This document shows positions 47,711-55,809 of a stretch of 64,000 nucleotides of DNA, piece after piece. The translations under genes and the position numbers were made by a program. This stretch comes from Bacteroidales bacterium (GTDB lineage: Bacteria; Bacteroidota; Bacteroidia; Bacteroidales; Muribaculaceae): assembly GCA_004553485.1 (NCBI GenBank), contig SFLG01000002.1, positions 24,855-88,854 on the forward strand. The letters run 5' to 3'. The first letter of the stretch is position 1. Each line of letters starts with the position of its first letter. A model generated the notes under the pieces. The model was not told the DNA's origin. It saw only the letters and a program-made list of their open reading frames with translations, and did not search any database.

Positions 47711-48127
47711 TTATTCACTTGGTACAGGACCTGCCATAGTATTTTTGCAACCACCGCGACAAGATGTGCAAACACGGTCACAGGCATTAATACAATTTCC
47801 GTAGCAAGATGAACTGCATGACCCTGTACATTTGCCTGAGCATTGCCCAGTACATTCATTAGAGCATCCACTGGAGCAGGAACTACATCCACTACTACCA
47901 GATGAAGACCCACCGGAGCTACCTCCCGAGCAAGACCCCGCACATGACCCGGAGCAGCTACCCTTGCACGAATTAGAACAGGACCATGAGTCATTTGGAG
48001 AATCAGGTTCATCTGTAACGCAGGAAGTCAGCATACCGCCCATTACACTAAATGCAAGAATCGGTATTGTAGTTTTTGCCGCTTTCTTAAAGAAAGAACG
48101 ACGATTAATTAATTCTTCCTTATTCAT
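47711..48127 (-). CDS. Precursor B: Tat-signal, lipobox, CXXX-repeat protein
   Basis: A 138-residue paralogue of precursor A. The signal is nearly the same (INRRSFFKKAAKTT, lipobox LTSC at Cys36), followed by a short acidic linker. Cysteines are spaced by four at 50-66, then comes a cysteine-free Ser/Gly linker (67-80), then 81, 84 and every fourth residue to 120, and finally 123 and 127. The C-terminus GPVPSE differs from that of A. The 20-base gap between the genes and the shared signals point to a tandem duplication followed by divergence of the core. Confidence 0.85.
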   Translation of the reverse strand: MNKEELINRRSFFKKAAKTTIPILAFSVMGGMLTSCVTDEPDSPNDSWSCSNSCKGSCSGSCAGSCSGGSSGGSSSGSSGCSSCSSGCSNECTGQCSGKCTGSCSSSCYGNCINACDRVCTSCRGGCKNTMAGPVPSE

Positions 48128-48136
48128 GGGAATTTC

Positions 48137-48388
48137 TTACGATAGAAGATCAATAATTGCTTTCACAGAATCCACTGCGGGAAGATCAAAATCAATATAG
48201 TGATCATCAGCTACAATAACAATATGGTTCCCATATACGCCATAATCTGCCAAATTTAAGTTTTGCAGAGAATAAATTTCTTTGATAGAAAGCCTTCGCG
48301 CCTTTACTACAAGATCAGCGGGAATTTCTAACGGCAGACGAGTCGCTAAAAAATTTCTAATTTCAGGAGTAAGCCTTTTTTGTGGCAT
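48137..48388 (-). CDS. Small hypothetical protein at the head of the CXXX cluster
   Basis: An 83-residue soluble protein that I do not recognise. The start is PQKRLTPEIRNFLATRLPLE; the middle has VKARRLSIKEIYSL, and the end alternates strand-like and helical segments (HIVIVADDHYIDFD, then SVKAIIDLL). There are no cysteines and no signal peptide. It lies nine bases before precursor B and is the first gene of the run. Its size and position fit a peptide-recognition or regulatory protein (an RRE-like domain is one idea), but sequence does not show this. Confidence 0.6.
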   Translation of the reverse strand: MPQKRLTPEIRNFLATRLPLEIPADLVVKARRLSIKEIYSLQNLNLADYGVYGNHIVIVADDHYIDFDLPAVDSVKAIIDLLS

Positions 48389-48440
48389 GGAATATATAAG
48401 CCGCGGTCATCCTCTCGTTGGCGTGATTGGTTTATAAAAG

Positions 48441-48476
48441 AAAAAGCGTAGGATTCTGTATCTGTTACCGTCCTAC
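48441..48476 (-). terminator. Rho-independent terminator of the structured RNA
   Basis: On the minus strand a 6-base stem (48471-48476 with 48448-48453) is followed by GC and TTTTT (48441-48445). It separates the RNA from the gene run starting at 48388, possibly with partial readthrough. Confidence 0.6.
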
Positions 48477-48795
48477 AACTGGAGGCTTCTCGCATTGCCC
48501 ATCAATAGTCGGACGGCAACTGCAGAAGCCCACGCCAGTATATGCAATCAGTGCGTCCGGCTATATTCCTCCCGGAATATCGTGCCGAATGCAAGATAAT
48601 TACATATCCACGGGCATCTACCGTTGCTCAACGCTTGACTATTGATTGAAATTTTGCGAGAATTTCCAGTTGTCAAGAATCAGCGCGGATAAACGCTTTT
48701 TATGTATTTTCACTACATCCCGCTCCGCTAACCCCAGACCGGGGGATTGGTTCAGATGAACCTACCCTACTGGCGTGGTTTGCTTGGCGGTCTGC
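48441..48795 (-). ncRNA. Structured RNA candidate, omega/HEARO-like, upstream of the CXXX cluster
   Basis: About 355 bases without a credible gene carry many nested inverted repeats. They are a 10-base perfect long-range stem (48501-48510 with 48637-48646), a stem inside it (48510-48515 with 48554-48559), the hairpin 48563-48580, a 14-base perfect hairpin at 48749-48762 and a CCCC/GGGG hairpin at 48732-48744. The minus strand has a -7 box TACATTTG at 48801-48808 and a terminator at 48441. The element GCGAGAAGCC near its 3' end and the paired GACTATTGA strands resemble IscB omega (HEARO) RNAs as I remember them. No iscB or tnpB is present, so it could instead be a regulatory leader of the operon. 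Confidence 0.5.
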
Positions 48796-48800
48796 GGTTG

Positions 48801-48808
48801 CAAATGTA
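48801..48808 (-). promoter_or_regulatory. -7 promoter box of the structured RNA
   Basis: TACATTTG on the minus strand fits the Bacteroidetes -7 box. The upstream bases are AT-rich without a clear TTTG at 19-20 bases. Transcription would start near 48795. From 48809 to 49095 no gene is visible. Confidence 0.45.
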
Positions 48809-49095
48809 GAAATAATTTTGAAATATATAAACTAAATGTGTAAAAAAACAATAGGTACATCCACACCTAAATAATTACCCAAATAATTATCAAAACAAGA
48901 TGCCGCGTCAGCCATTGGGCCGAGTTCCGGCTATTCCGTGACGCATCCATGCGCGAAGCGCCTATGTATGCCGGTGGCGATTCCAAGGTAAGGGGGTGAT
49001 TGGGGGTTGACCCTGAAAATACCTAAAGTCCTTGCTTTTACCGGCTGCACCGCTTTTTATTGCGGAAATAAGGGGGAAAGCGCCGGGGGGGGTAA

Positions 49096-49153
49096 GGTCT
49101 TTAGGGTCTTTAAGGACCTTAGGGCCTTTAAGGTCTTTATGGCCTTTTGGGCC
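49096..49153. repeat. Six 9-base units downstream of the PHP phosphatase gene
   Basis: Units such as GGTCTTTAG, GGTCTTTAA, GGACCTTAG, GGCCTTTAA, GGTCTTTAT and GGCCTTTTG follow one another, ending nine bases from the stop codon of the gene on the minus strand. Confidence 0.85.
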
Positions 49154-49161
49154 GGGGGTGG

Positions 49162-49971
49162 TTAGAGGAGGGAGAGGGCGTAGGGGCGGCCGGCGTTGAT
49201 GAGGTCGGGGTAGTGGGTGTCGCTGTTGACGAGCAGGGGGACGTGGGCGCGGTAGAGGCGGGCGACGACGGACTCGCGGGGGAAGAGGCGGCCGGTCTGG
49301 GCGAGGGACTTGGTGTTTATCTCGACGCATACGCCGCTGGCGATGACGTCGTCGACGAGGGCGTTGAGGGCGTCGAGGTACCGGCGGCGGCGTTCGATGC
49401 CGGGGAGGTAGTACGAGGCGTTGGCGCCGATTTTGTCGAGGTGGCCGAGGATGTCGAAGCCGCCGGCGCGCACCATGGCCGACGAGCGGCGGTAGAACTC
49501 TTCCACTACGTACTCGATGTCGTCGTCGAAATATTCGTGCATATACTGCACGAAGCGCTCGGGGCGGCCGTCGACGTCGATAAAGCGCGAGGGGTCGCTC
49601 TTGGCGGGCAGGAAGTGTACCGAGCCGATGCTGTAGTCGAGGTCGAGGCCGGCGAAGTACGGATGGGCGGGTCCCCAATCGGGCCCGAGGTAGTCGATTT
49701 CCATGCCGGCGTAAAACTGTACCGTGTCGTATTTTTTGCGTATGCGCTCAACTTCGGCGAGGTAGGCGGGGACGTCGTCGGCTTTCATGTTGCAGGGCGT
49801 GTCGAAGGGCACGGGCGAGTGGGGGGTGAAGCCGTAATGGAGGATGCCGGCGTCGGCGGCGGCGCGGGCAAACTGGTCCATTGTGCCGCGTCCGTCGCAG
49901 AATTGGGTGTGGGAGTGCAGGTTGTATCGTGAGGTGGAGAGTATGCTGTCGAGGTCGAATGTCTTTTTCAT
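49162..49971 (-). CDS. PHP-domain histidinol-phosphatase-like phosphoesterase
   Basis: A 269-residue metal-dependent PHP phosphoesterase of the HisJ/HisK group. The metal-binding motifs are YNLHSHTQFCDGRG near residue 17, FTPHSPVPF, YAGMEIDYLG, IGSVHFLP, DILGHLDKIG and a C-terminal NSDTHYPDLI. This arrangement fits histidinol-phosphatase, the step before histidinol dehydrogenase, but PHP enzymes vary in substrate and no his genes are nearby. It stands alone beside the AT-rich island. Confidence 0.82.
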   Translation of the reverse strand: MKKTFDLDSILSTSRYNLHSHTQFCDGRGTMDQFARAAADAGILHYGFTPHSPVPFDTPCNMKADDVPAYLAEVERIRKKYDTVQFYAGMEIDYLGPDWGPAHPYFAGLDLDYSIGSVHFLPAKSDPSRFIDVDGRPERFVQYMHEYFDDDIEYVVEEFYRRSSAMVRAGGFDILGHLDKIGANASYYLPGIERRRRYLDALNALVDDVIASGVCVEINTKSLAQTGRLFPRESVVARLYRAHVPLLVNSDTHYPDLINAGRPYALSLL

Positions 49972-50016
49972 GGAAAATGCGGGTAATGAACGGGGTAGGG
50001 GGGCGCGTGGCGGCGC

Positions 50017-51306
50017 TCAGCGGCCCTTTTCGGCCTTGATGATGTCGTTGGCGGCGGCCTTGACGCGTGTGCGCAGAGCGGGCAGCTGCTGCTCGAGCGA
50101 GCGTATCTGCCCGGCTACCGATTTGTCGCTGCCGTATTGCGCGCGCAGCTGGGCGAGGCGGCTCTCGGCGTCGGCGAGGGCCTTGGTCTGCTGTATGTAG
50201 CTGTCGGCAAGGGCCTTGGCCTGCGGCGAGCGCAGCTGCGACGGGTCGGTGCAGACGCGCCCGTCACCTAAGCTGAGGACGAAGCCGCTGCCCTTGGCGG
50301 GAGCGGCCGAATGGGCCTGTCGCGCGCGGGCGGCCTTGTCGAGGACGGCCCGGGCGTCGAAGCCCTCGGGCCAGGTGGCCTTGACGGAGGTGATGTAGGC
50401 CAGGTCGGAGATGTCGGGACGGTCGGCGCTGTAGTTGACACGGGCGTCGAAGGCGGGGATGAAGGTGAACACCGTAACATCGCCGTCGCCGGCGTTGCGG
50501 TCGGTGGCCCAGTAGCCCAGGCCGGCGTACTCGTCGACGACGAGCATCATGTCGTCGCCGGTGGAGTTGTAGGGCATGCCTATGTTGGTGGGTTCGAGGA
50601 AGTTGCCCGTCTCGTCACGGCGGGTCATGTAGATGTCCCATCCGCCCAGCGCGCCGTCGCTGTCGGCGTCCGAGGCGAAGTATAGCGTCGTGCCGTCGGC
50701 CATCAGGAAGGGCCATGCCGTCTGCACGTCGGGGTCGTCGAAGAGCTTGAGCTGTCGCGCCTTCTCGGGCACGCCGTTGTCGGGGATGTCGGCGGCCATT
50801 ATGTGCAGCAGGCCGTCGTCGTCGCGTTGGGTGAAGAAGACCTCGCGGTCACCGGCGGGGGTGAACGACACCAGGCCTGTGTCGGCCCGCAGGGTGCCGG
50901 CGTCGGCGCTGAGGGCATAGCGTGTGAGCATGCTGTCGAGCGACACCGTGGCCGAGTCGACTATCACCAGCTGCTGCACGCGTCCCAGCATATTGCCTAA
51001 GGCCAGCTGGCGGTTGCGCAGCTGGCGCAGGCGCTCGGTGTCGGCGGCCGATGGCTTGCGTGAGCTGTCGAGGCGGTCGGCGATTTCGTCGATGGTCTCG
51101 GACAGTGCGTCGGTGTCGTACATCACCAGAGCCTGGTCGGCATTGTCGAACAGCGTCTCCAGCGACGGCTTGGCCTTTGACTTTGCGGCCTTGCGCCTCT
51201 GTGCCCCGGCGGGCAGGGCGAGGGCGGCCACCAGACATAGTATAATAATGTATTTGGCCCGTGCGACGGGTGCGGTTATGGCTGACGCGGTGCGTATGAT
51301 GTTCAT
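50017..51306 (-). CDS. Secreted PD40/WD40-like beta-propeller protein
   Basis: A 429-residue exported protein with a signal peptide (about residues 18-35, ending AGAQ). A helical stretch (50-110) is followed by a PD40/TolB-like repeat region (about 145-275) with typical strands such as LMADGTTLYFASDADSDG followed by GGWDIYMT. A long C-terminal helix with heptad-like charges (about 365-425) may be a coiled coil. Such proteins in Bacteroidetes are often part of OmpA-like envelope assemblies, but no OmpA domain is seen here. The function is unknown. Confidence 0.7.
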   Translation of the reverse strand: MNIIRTASAITAPVARAKYIIILCLVAALALPAGAQRRKAAKSKAKPSLETLFDNADQALVMYDTDALSETIDEIADRLDSSRKPSAADTERLRQLRNRQLALGNMLGRVQQLVIVDSATVSLDSMLTRYALSADAGTLRADTGLVSFTPAGDREVFFTQRDDDGLLHIMAADIPDNGVPEKARQLKLFDDPDVQTAWPFLMADGTTLYFASDADSDGALGGWDIYMTRRDETGNFLEPTNIGMPYNSTGDDMMLVVDEYAGLGYWATDRNAGDGDVTVFTFIPAFDARVNYSADRPDISDLAYITSVKATWPEGFDARAVLDKAARARQAHSAAPAKGSGFVLSLGDGRVCTDPSQLRSPQAKALADSYIQQTKALADAESRLAQLRAQYGSDKSVAGQIRSLEQQLPALRTRVKAAANDIIKAEKGR

Positions 51307-51389
51307 AAGCTGACGAAATATGGTGTTGGGTTAGGTCCCGGCGGCGTGTTGCGCCGCTGCCGGCAGGGCGTTAAGTTGCCGGGCAACAA

Positions 51390-51421
51390 CAAAGGTACGC
51401 ATTATGGCTAAAACCTTCAAA
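51390..51421 (-). promoter_or_regulatory. Promoter of the PD40-repeat protein gene
   Basis: Minus-strand TTTG (51418-51421), a 20-base gap and TACCTTTG (51390-51397). The rest of 51422-51701 is AT-rich and holds only a partial -7 box (TTAATTTG at 51629-51636) ahead of serC. Confidence 0.68.
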
Positions 51422-51701
51422 AATTGCGCCCCGGCCCAATTGTTAATTATTTAAAAATTTTTTGCCGCGTTTGCACCGGCAACGGGGGCGTGTCGATGGG
51501 TTATTTATTGAATGGTAGGAGGTTAAGATATATAATGCCGCCGCAGGCCAGCTTGGCAATGTTTAGGACGACGCAATATTGGAGCAACATTTTTGCAAAA
51601 TAGCTTCGATAATTAGAGAAATTTATCGTTAATTTGCATTGTGGGTGTCTGCGACATCCGCTGTGATTAAGACAACTATTCAATTTATAACTTTACAAGC
51701 T

Positions 51702-52772
51702 ATGAAACATAACTTTTATGCAGGCCCTTCAATCCTGAGCCAGTACACCATCAAGAACACCGCCGATGCCATAATCAACTTTGCTGACATGGGGTTGTCA
51801 ATTCTTGAAATCTCGCACCGCAGCAAACAGTTCCAGGCCGTTATGGACGAAGCAGACGCCCTTGTCAAGGAGCTTCTCGAAATTCCCGCCGGATACAGCG
51901 TGCTGTGGCTTGGCGGCGGCGCGTCGATGCAGTTTGCCATGGCGCCCATGAACCTGCTGGCCAAAAAGGCCGCTTACCTCGACACCGGTGTGTGGGCAAG
52001 CAAGGCCATCAAGGAGGCCAAGCTGTTCGGCGAGGTAGATGTCGTGGCTTCGTCCAAGGACCGCAACTACTCATATATCCCCCGCGACTACGTCATCCCC
52101 CAGGATGCCGACTACTTCCACTACACCAGCAACAACACCATCTACGGCACCGAAATCCGCAAGGATCCCGACGCCGGCAAGGTGCGCCTGGTAGCCGACA
52201 TGAGCTCGGACATCTTCAGCCGCAAGTTTGACGTCAGCAAGTACGACCTCATCTACGGCGGCGCCCAGAAGAACCTCGCCCCCGCCGGCGTGACGCTGGT
52301 GATTGTGCGCGACGACGCCCTTGGACATGTCGACCGCGTGCTGCCCACCATGCTTGACTACCGCACCCACGTCAAGAAGGGCTCGATGTTCAACACCCCG
52401 CCCGTGCTCCCCATCTACGCCGCTCTGCAGACCCTGCGCTACTACAAGCAGCTCGGCGGCATCGACGTCATCGAGAAGATGGACCTGGACAAGGCCGCCA
52501 AGCTGTACGAGGCCATCGACTCGAGCCGCATGTTCAAGGCCAATGTCCCCAACCACGAGGACCGCTCGATTATGAACGTCACCTTTGTTATGAAGCCCGA
52601 GTATGCCGAGCTGGAGAAGGACTTCCTCGACTACGCCGCCGCCCACGACATCGTCGGCATCAAGGGCCACCGCGACGCCGGCGGCTTCCGCGCCTCGCTC
52701 TACAACGCCCTGCCCATGTCGAGCGTCGAGGCCCTCGTCAAGGTTATGGACGACTTCCAGAAGGAGCATTGA
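51702..52772 (+). CDS. serC: Phosphoserine aminotransferase
   Basis: A PLP enzyme that converts 3-phosphohydroxypyruvate to phosphoserine in serine synthesis and also acts in the B6 pathway. From ATG 51702 it has 356 residues, beginning [11 protein letters not shown]. Visible are [11 protein letters not shown], the PLP-related [16 protein letters not shown] and the lysine in [14 protein letters not shown]. The ATG is fixed by the family N-terminus, so the longer in-frame opening at 51639 is rejected. It is followed 45 bases later by serA. Confidence 0.96.
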   Translation: MKHNFYAGPSILSQYTIKNTADAIINFADMGLSILEISHRSKQFQAVMDEADALVKELLEIPAGYSVLWLGGGASMQFAMAPMNLLAKKAAYLDTGVWASKAIKEAKLFGEVDVVASSKDRNYSYIPRDYVIPQDADYFHYTSNNTIYGTEIRKDPDAGKVRLVADMSSDIFSRKFDVSKYDLIYGGAQKNLAPAGVTLVIVRDDALGHVDRVLPTMLDYRTHVKKGSMFNTPPVLPIYAALQTLRYYKQLGGIDVIEKMDLDKAAKLYEAIDSSRMFKANVPNHEDRSIMNVTFVMKPEYAELEKDFLDYAAAHDIVGIKGHRDAGGFRASLYNALPMSSVEALVKVMDDFQKEH

Positions 52773-52817
52773 TTGCCACTCGCCACATTTTTTAGGACAT
52801 CTGAAATTTTTCCAGCT

Positions 52818-53738
52818 ATGAAAGTATTAGTAGCCACAGAGAAACCCTTTGCCGCCGTCGCCGTCGACGGTATCCGCAAGGAGATAGAGGACGCCGGATA
52901 CACCCTGGAGCTCCTCGAGAAATACACCGACCGCAGCCAGCTGCTTGCCGCCGTCGCCGATGCCGACGCGCTGATTGTGCGCTCCGACAAGATCGACGCC
53001 GAGGTTATCGCCGCCGCCAAGAACCTCAAGATTGTTGTGCGTGCCGGCGCCGGATACGACAACATCGACCTGGAGGCCGCCACCGCCCGCGGCATCGTTG
53101 TGGAGAACACCCCCGGCCAGAACTCCAACGCCGTCGCCGAGCTTGTCTTCGGCATGGCTGTCATGGCCGTGCGCAATATGTACAACGGCACCTCGGGTAC
53201 CGAGCTCAAGAGCAAGCGCCTGGGCATCCACGCCTTTGGCCAGGTGGGCCGCAATGTGGCCCGCATAGCCCGCGGCTTCGGGATGGAGGTCAGCGCCCTC
53301 GACCCCTATTGCCCCGACGAGGTGATGACCGAGGCCGGCGTGACGCCCATCCACGACATCAAGGACCTCTACCGCCTCAACGACGTGGTGTCGCTGCACA
53401 TCCCCGCCACTGCCGAGACAAAAGGCTCGGTGGGATACGACCTCATCACCCTGCTGCCCAAGAAGGGCCTGCTCATCAACACCGCCCGCAAGGAGGTCAT
53501 TGACGAGGCCGGCCTCAAAAAGGCCCTTGCCGACCGTCCTGACATCAAGTACGTCGCCGACATCAAGCCCGACAACGCCGACGAGCTGCATGCCGAGTTT
53601 GCCGACCGCGTCTTCTTCACCCCCAAGAAGATGGGTGCCCAGACCGCCGAGGCCAACATCAACGCCGGCATCGCCGCCGCCCGCCAGACCGTCGCCTACC
53701 TCCGCGACGGCATCGACAAATTCCGCGTCAACAAATAA
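52818..53738 (+). CDS. serA: D-3-phosphoglycerate dehydrogenase
   Basis: Oxidises 3-phosphoglycerate with NAD+ in the first step of serine synthesis. From ATG 52818 it has 306 residues, a short form without C-terminal ACT or ASB domains. The substrate domain has IVRSDKIDAEV and VVRAGAGYDNID; the NAD fold has GIHAFGQVGRNVARIARGFG; the catalytic arginine/glutamate/histidine region includes INTARKEVIDE and the late FFTPKKMGAQT. The lack of an ACT domain suggests no serine feedback through that domain. It pairs with serC. Confidence 0.92.
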   Translation: MKVLVATEKPFAAVAVDGIRKEIEDAGYTLELLEKYTDRSQLLAAVADADALIVRSDKIDAEVIAAAKNLKIVVRAGAGYDNIDLEAATARGIVVENTPGQNSNAVAELVFGMAVMAVRNMYNGTSGTELKSKRLGIHAFGQVGRNVARIARGFGMEVSALDPYCPDEVMTEAGVTPIHDIKDLYRLNDVVSLHIPATAETKGSVGYDLITLLPKKGLLINTARKEVIDEAGLKKALADRPDIKYVADIKPDNADELHAEFADRVFFTPKKMGAQTAEANINAGIAAARQTVAYLRDGIDKFRVNK

Positions 53739-53754
53739 CGCACCGTCACCCCGG

Positions 53755-53833
53755 ACGTCATTACGTCATATACGTCATATACGTCATATACGTCATATAC
53801 GTCATATACGTCATATCCGTCATATACGTCTTA
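53755..53833. repeat. 9-base array TACGTCATA, about eight units
   Basis: TACGTCATA or near copies recur every 9 bases from 53762 to 53829, with an offset copy at 53755. The array lies 17 bases after the serA stop, between convergent genes. A GC hairpin-like segment follows before 53927. Confidence 0.9.
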
Positions 53834-53926
53834 CCCAAGACGTCCCCACAACCCTACACCCCTCCGGCATGCCGCCCACGGCCCGGAGGGGTTTTTGGTT
53901 CCTGCCGGCAGGGGTGCCCGATATGG

Positions 53927-55291
53927 TTAGAAGTATTGGTCCTTCAAGGCCGGCAAGCGGTTCTCCAGAAACATAACATAGTAGACGGGCAGGTAGTGGA
54001 TGTTACCCTCTACCCTTACTTCGCGATTGTTGGAGAGGACGATAGACGAGACAATATGGTAATCGGGGACGGATGTAAGTTTGTCCAATGCGCTGTGGAC
54101 AGTGTAGTCTTTGCCTGACTTTACCTCGATGGGCAGGATGCTCATTGTACTGCTGTCGTCAACGAGGAAGTCAACCTCGCCCTTTTGTTTGTTGTCGTAG
54201 TAGAAGACTTTGTTGAAATGGGCTTTAAGCTCTTGCGCGACAACGCTCTCGTATACTGCCCCGAGATTAACACTTGGTATATCGCCAAGAATGGGCTGGA
54301 TATTGTACTGGTACAACTGCGAACTAAGTATGCCGACATCGTTCATATACAGTTTAAGTAGATTCTTCATCTGCGATTCGGCCAACGGATATTTGGGATT
54401 GCTGATGGCGTACGACGCGATTGCTATGCCCGAATTGATGAGATATTCAAACTCCTCGGTGTAATTGCTGAAACGATCACCTTTTATATCCCTTATGTCC
54501 TTTACCACGATACGTTTCTTTTTATTCTCCATCTGTGATGGAATCATATCATATATGCGGCGGATGTACAGCTTCTTTGTTGCCTCATCCTCATAGCGGG
54601 AGGCATCAATGCCATACAGGACCTTGATTGACTCCTGCACCTCTCTGACTTTTACGATATTGTGGGAGGCCAGATACTCGTTCACGGCATCGGGCATGCC
54701 GCCGACAAGCAGATACCTCTTGAAGAGATCGAGAACCTTGTCGTGGACCTCCGGAGACAGAGACTGTCCCTGCTCGAACGACGTACGCATAAATGCGATA
54801 GCATCCTGTCCGAACCCGTTGGCGATAAGGAACTCTTCAAAATCGAGCTGGTACATGTTCTTCAGAATAATGCTGCCGACGGGTACCGAGGTTGTGCTCT
54901 TCAGTGCAATACCTAAAAGGCTGCCGCTGCTGATAAACCTGTAGCGGTGTTCTTCTTTCAGAAATTTGAGCAACGTCAAAAACTGAGGATAGTACTGGAT
55001 CTCATCAATGAAAACCAATGTATCGTCATAACTCCCCAACCGCTCGCCGGCAACCATACTCAGTCTGAGATAAAATTCTTCGGTGGTGTGCACATTCTTG
55101 AAAATCCCGGGGCCTTCGTCATCCTCCACGAAGTTTATCTCAACAAAATTCTTGTACAGGTTTGTTCCCACATCCCTGATGATGTAGGATTTTCCAATCT
55201 GCCTTGCGCCTTCGATAAGAAGAATTTTATTTTCGTCCGATCTGAGGAGCTCTTCGATATATGCTCTTATTTTCCTGAATAACATAGCCAT
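53927..55291 (-). CDS. AAA ATPase with DUF4143 domain
   Basis: A 454-residue protein from ATG 55291. The N-terminal P-loop is IEGARQIGKSYIIRDVG, with Walker B LVFIDEIQYYP; the C-terminal DUF4143 region ends in a restriction-endonuclease-like pattern (EVDFLVDDS then LPIEVKSGKDY). Proteins of this family are abundant in Bacteroidales, and their role is unclear; links with mobile elements or defence have been proposed. The start at 55291 places the first of five 33-base repeats directly upstream. GC content is lower than in the flanks, suggesting transfer. Confidence 0.85.
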   Translation of the reverse strand: MAMLFRKIRAYIEELLRSDENKILLIEGARQIGKSYIIRDVGTNLYKNFVEINFVEDDEGPGIFKNVHTTEEFYLRLSMVAGERLGSYDDTLVFIDEIQYYPQFLTLLKFLKEEHRYRFISSGSLLGIALKSTTSVPVGSIILKNMYQLDFEEFLIANGFGQDAIAFMRTSFEQGQSLSPEVHDKVLDLFKRYLLVGGMPDAVNEYLASHNIVKVREVQESIKVLYGIDASRYEDEATKKLYIRRIYDMIPSQMENKKKRIVVKDIRDIKGDRFSNYTEEFEYLINSGIAIASYAISNPKYPLAESQMKNLLKLYMNDVGILSSQLYQYNIQPILGDIPSVNLGAVYESVVAQELKAHFNKVFYYDNKQKGEVDFLVDDSSTMSILPIEVKSGKDYTVHSALDKLTSVPDYHIVSSIVLSNNREVRVEGNIHYLPVYYVMFLENRLPALKDQYF

Positions 55292-55292
55292 T

Positions 55293-55450
55293 AACACTTT
55301 TCTATGAAATTTGAATATGCAAATATACACTTTTCCAAAGAAATTGAGGGTATAAGACTACACTTTTCCAATAAAAATGGGGTGTCAAAACTACACTTTT
55401 CCATGAAAATTGAGGGGCAAAAACTACACTTTTCCAAAAATACGGGGTGG
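55293..55450. repeat. Five 33-base direct repeats upstream of the DUF4143 ATPase gene
   Basis: Copies begin at 55293 (decayed), 55326, 55359, 55392 and 55425 (partial). The shared core is TACACTTTTCCA followed by an A-rich part and a G-rich part. There are no spacers, so this is not a CRISPR array. The position suggests iterated binding sites controlling the gene. Confidence 0.9.
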
Positions 55451-55592
55451 ATTTGTGGAATACGAGGTTGGGGGGATTAATGTTTGTTAAGGTGATTGTG
55501 GGGGGGATTTAAAACTTTTTGACAAGAGTCTTGTTTTAAAATTAAACAGCTGCGTAAAATTGATTTATGGCAGTGTAGAAACCAAATATGAA

Positions 55593-55646
55593 AGCAAGTA
55601 TAGAAGCACGTATATAAGCTAATATATAGGCAATTATATAAGCATG
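55593..55646. repeat. 12-base tandem array in the region upstream of the OmpA-like gene
   Basis: Four units of AGCNNNTATATA type (55593, 55605, 55617, 55629) plus a partial fifth. The remaining bases from 55451 to 55809 are AT-rich without a visible gene or a full promoter. Confidence 0.75.
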
Positions 55647-55809
55647 TTCAACAAATAGTCCGATACTCCTGATAAGAAACATAAAACATCAAATACATTT
55701 GCAGCACTCCGCAAACGCTGTAAAAGATGCGGGTGACGGCCGCCGGGCCGCGCTCGAAAACAATACAAAAAACACATAAAACATAAGTCTTACCTAATAT
55801 TCACACACG

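Noticed and set aside
47695..48012. Second open frame overlapping precursor B
   Set aside because: It is an alternate-frame reading of a Cys/Gly/Ser repeat; precursor B has the start codon, signal peptide and operon position.
47266..48127. Metallothionein interpretation of the cysteine-rich proteins
   Set aside because: Strict CxxxC spacing, Tat/lipobox signals and adjacent radical SAM maturases fit a modified peptide better. Metal binding by the final product is not excluded.
48427..48645. Small open frame inside the structured RNA region, plus strand
   Set aside because: It overlaps the paired stems, lacks a promoter and shows no protein-like pattern.
55293..55450. CRISPR-like array of 33-base repeats
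   Set aside because: The units are directly adjacent without unique spacers, and no cas genes are present.
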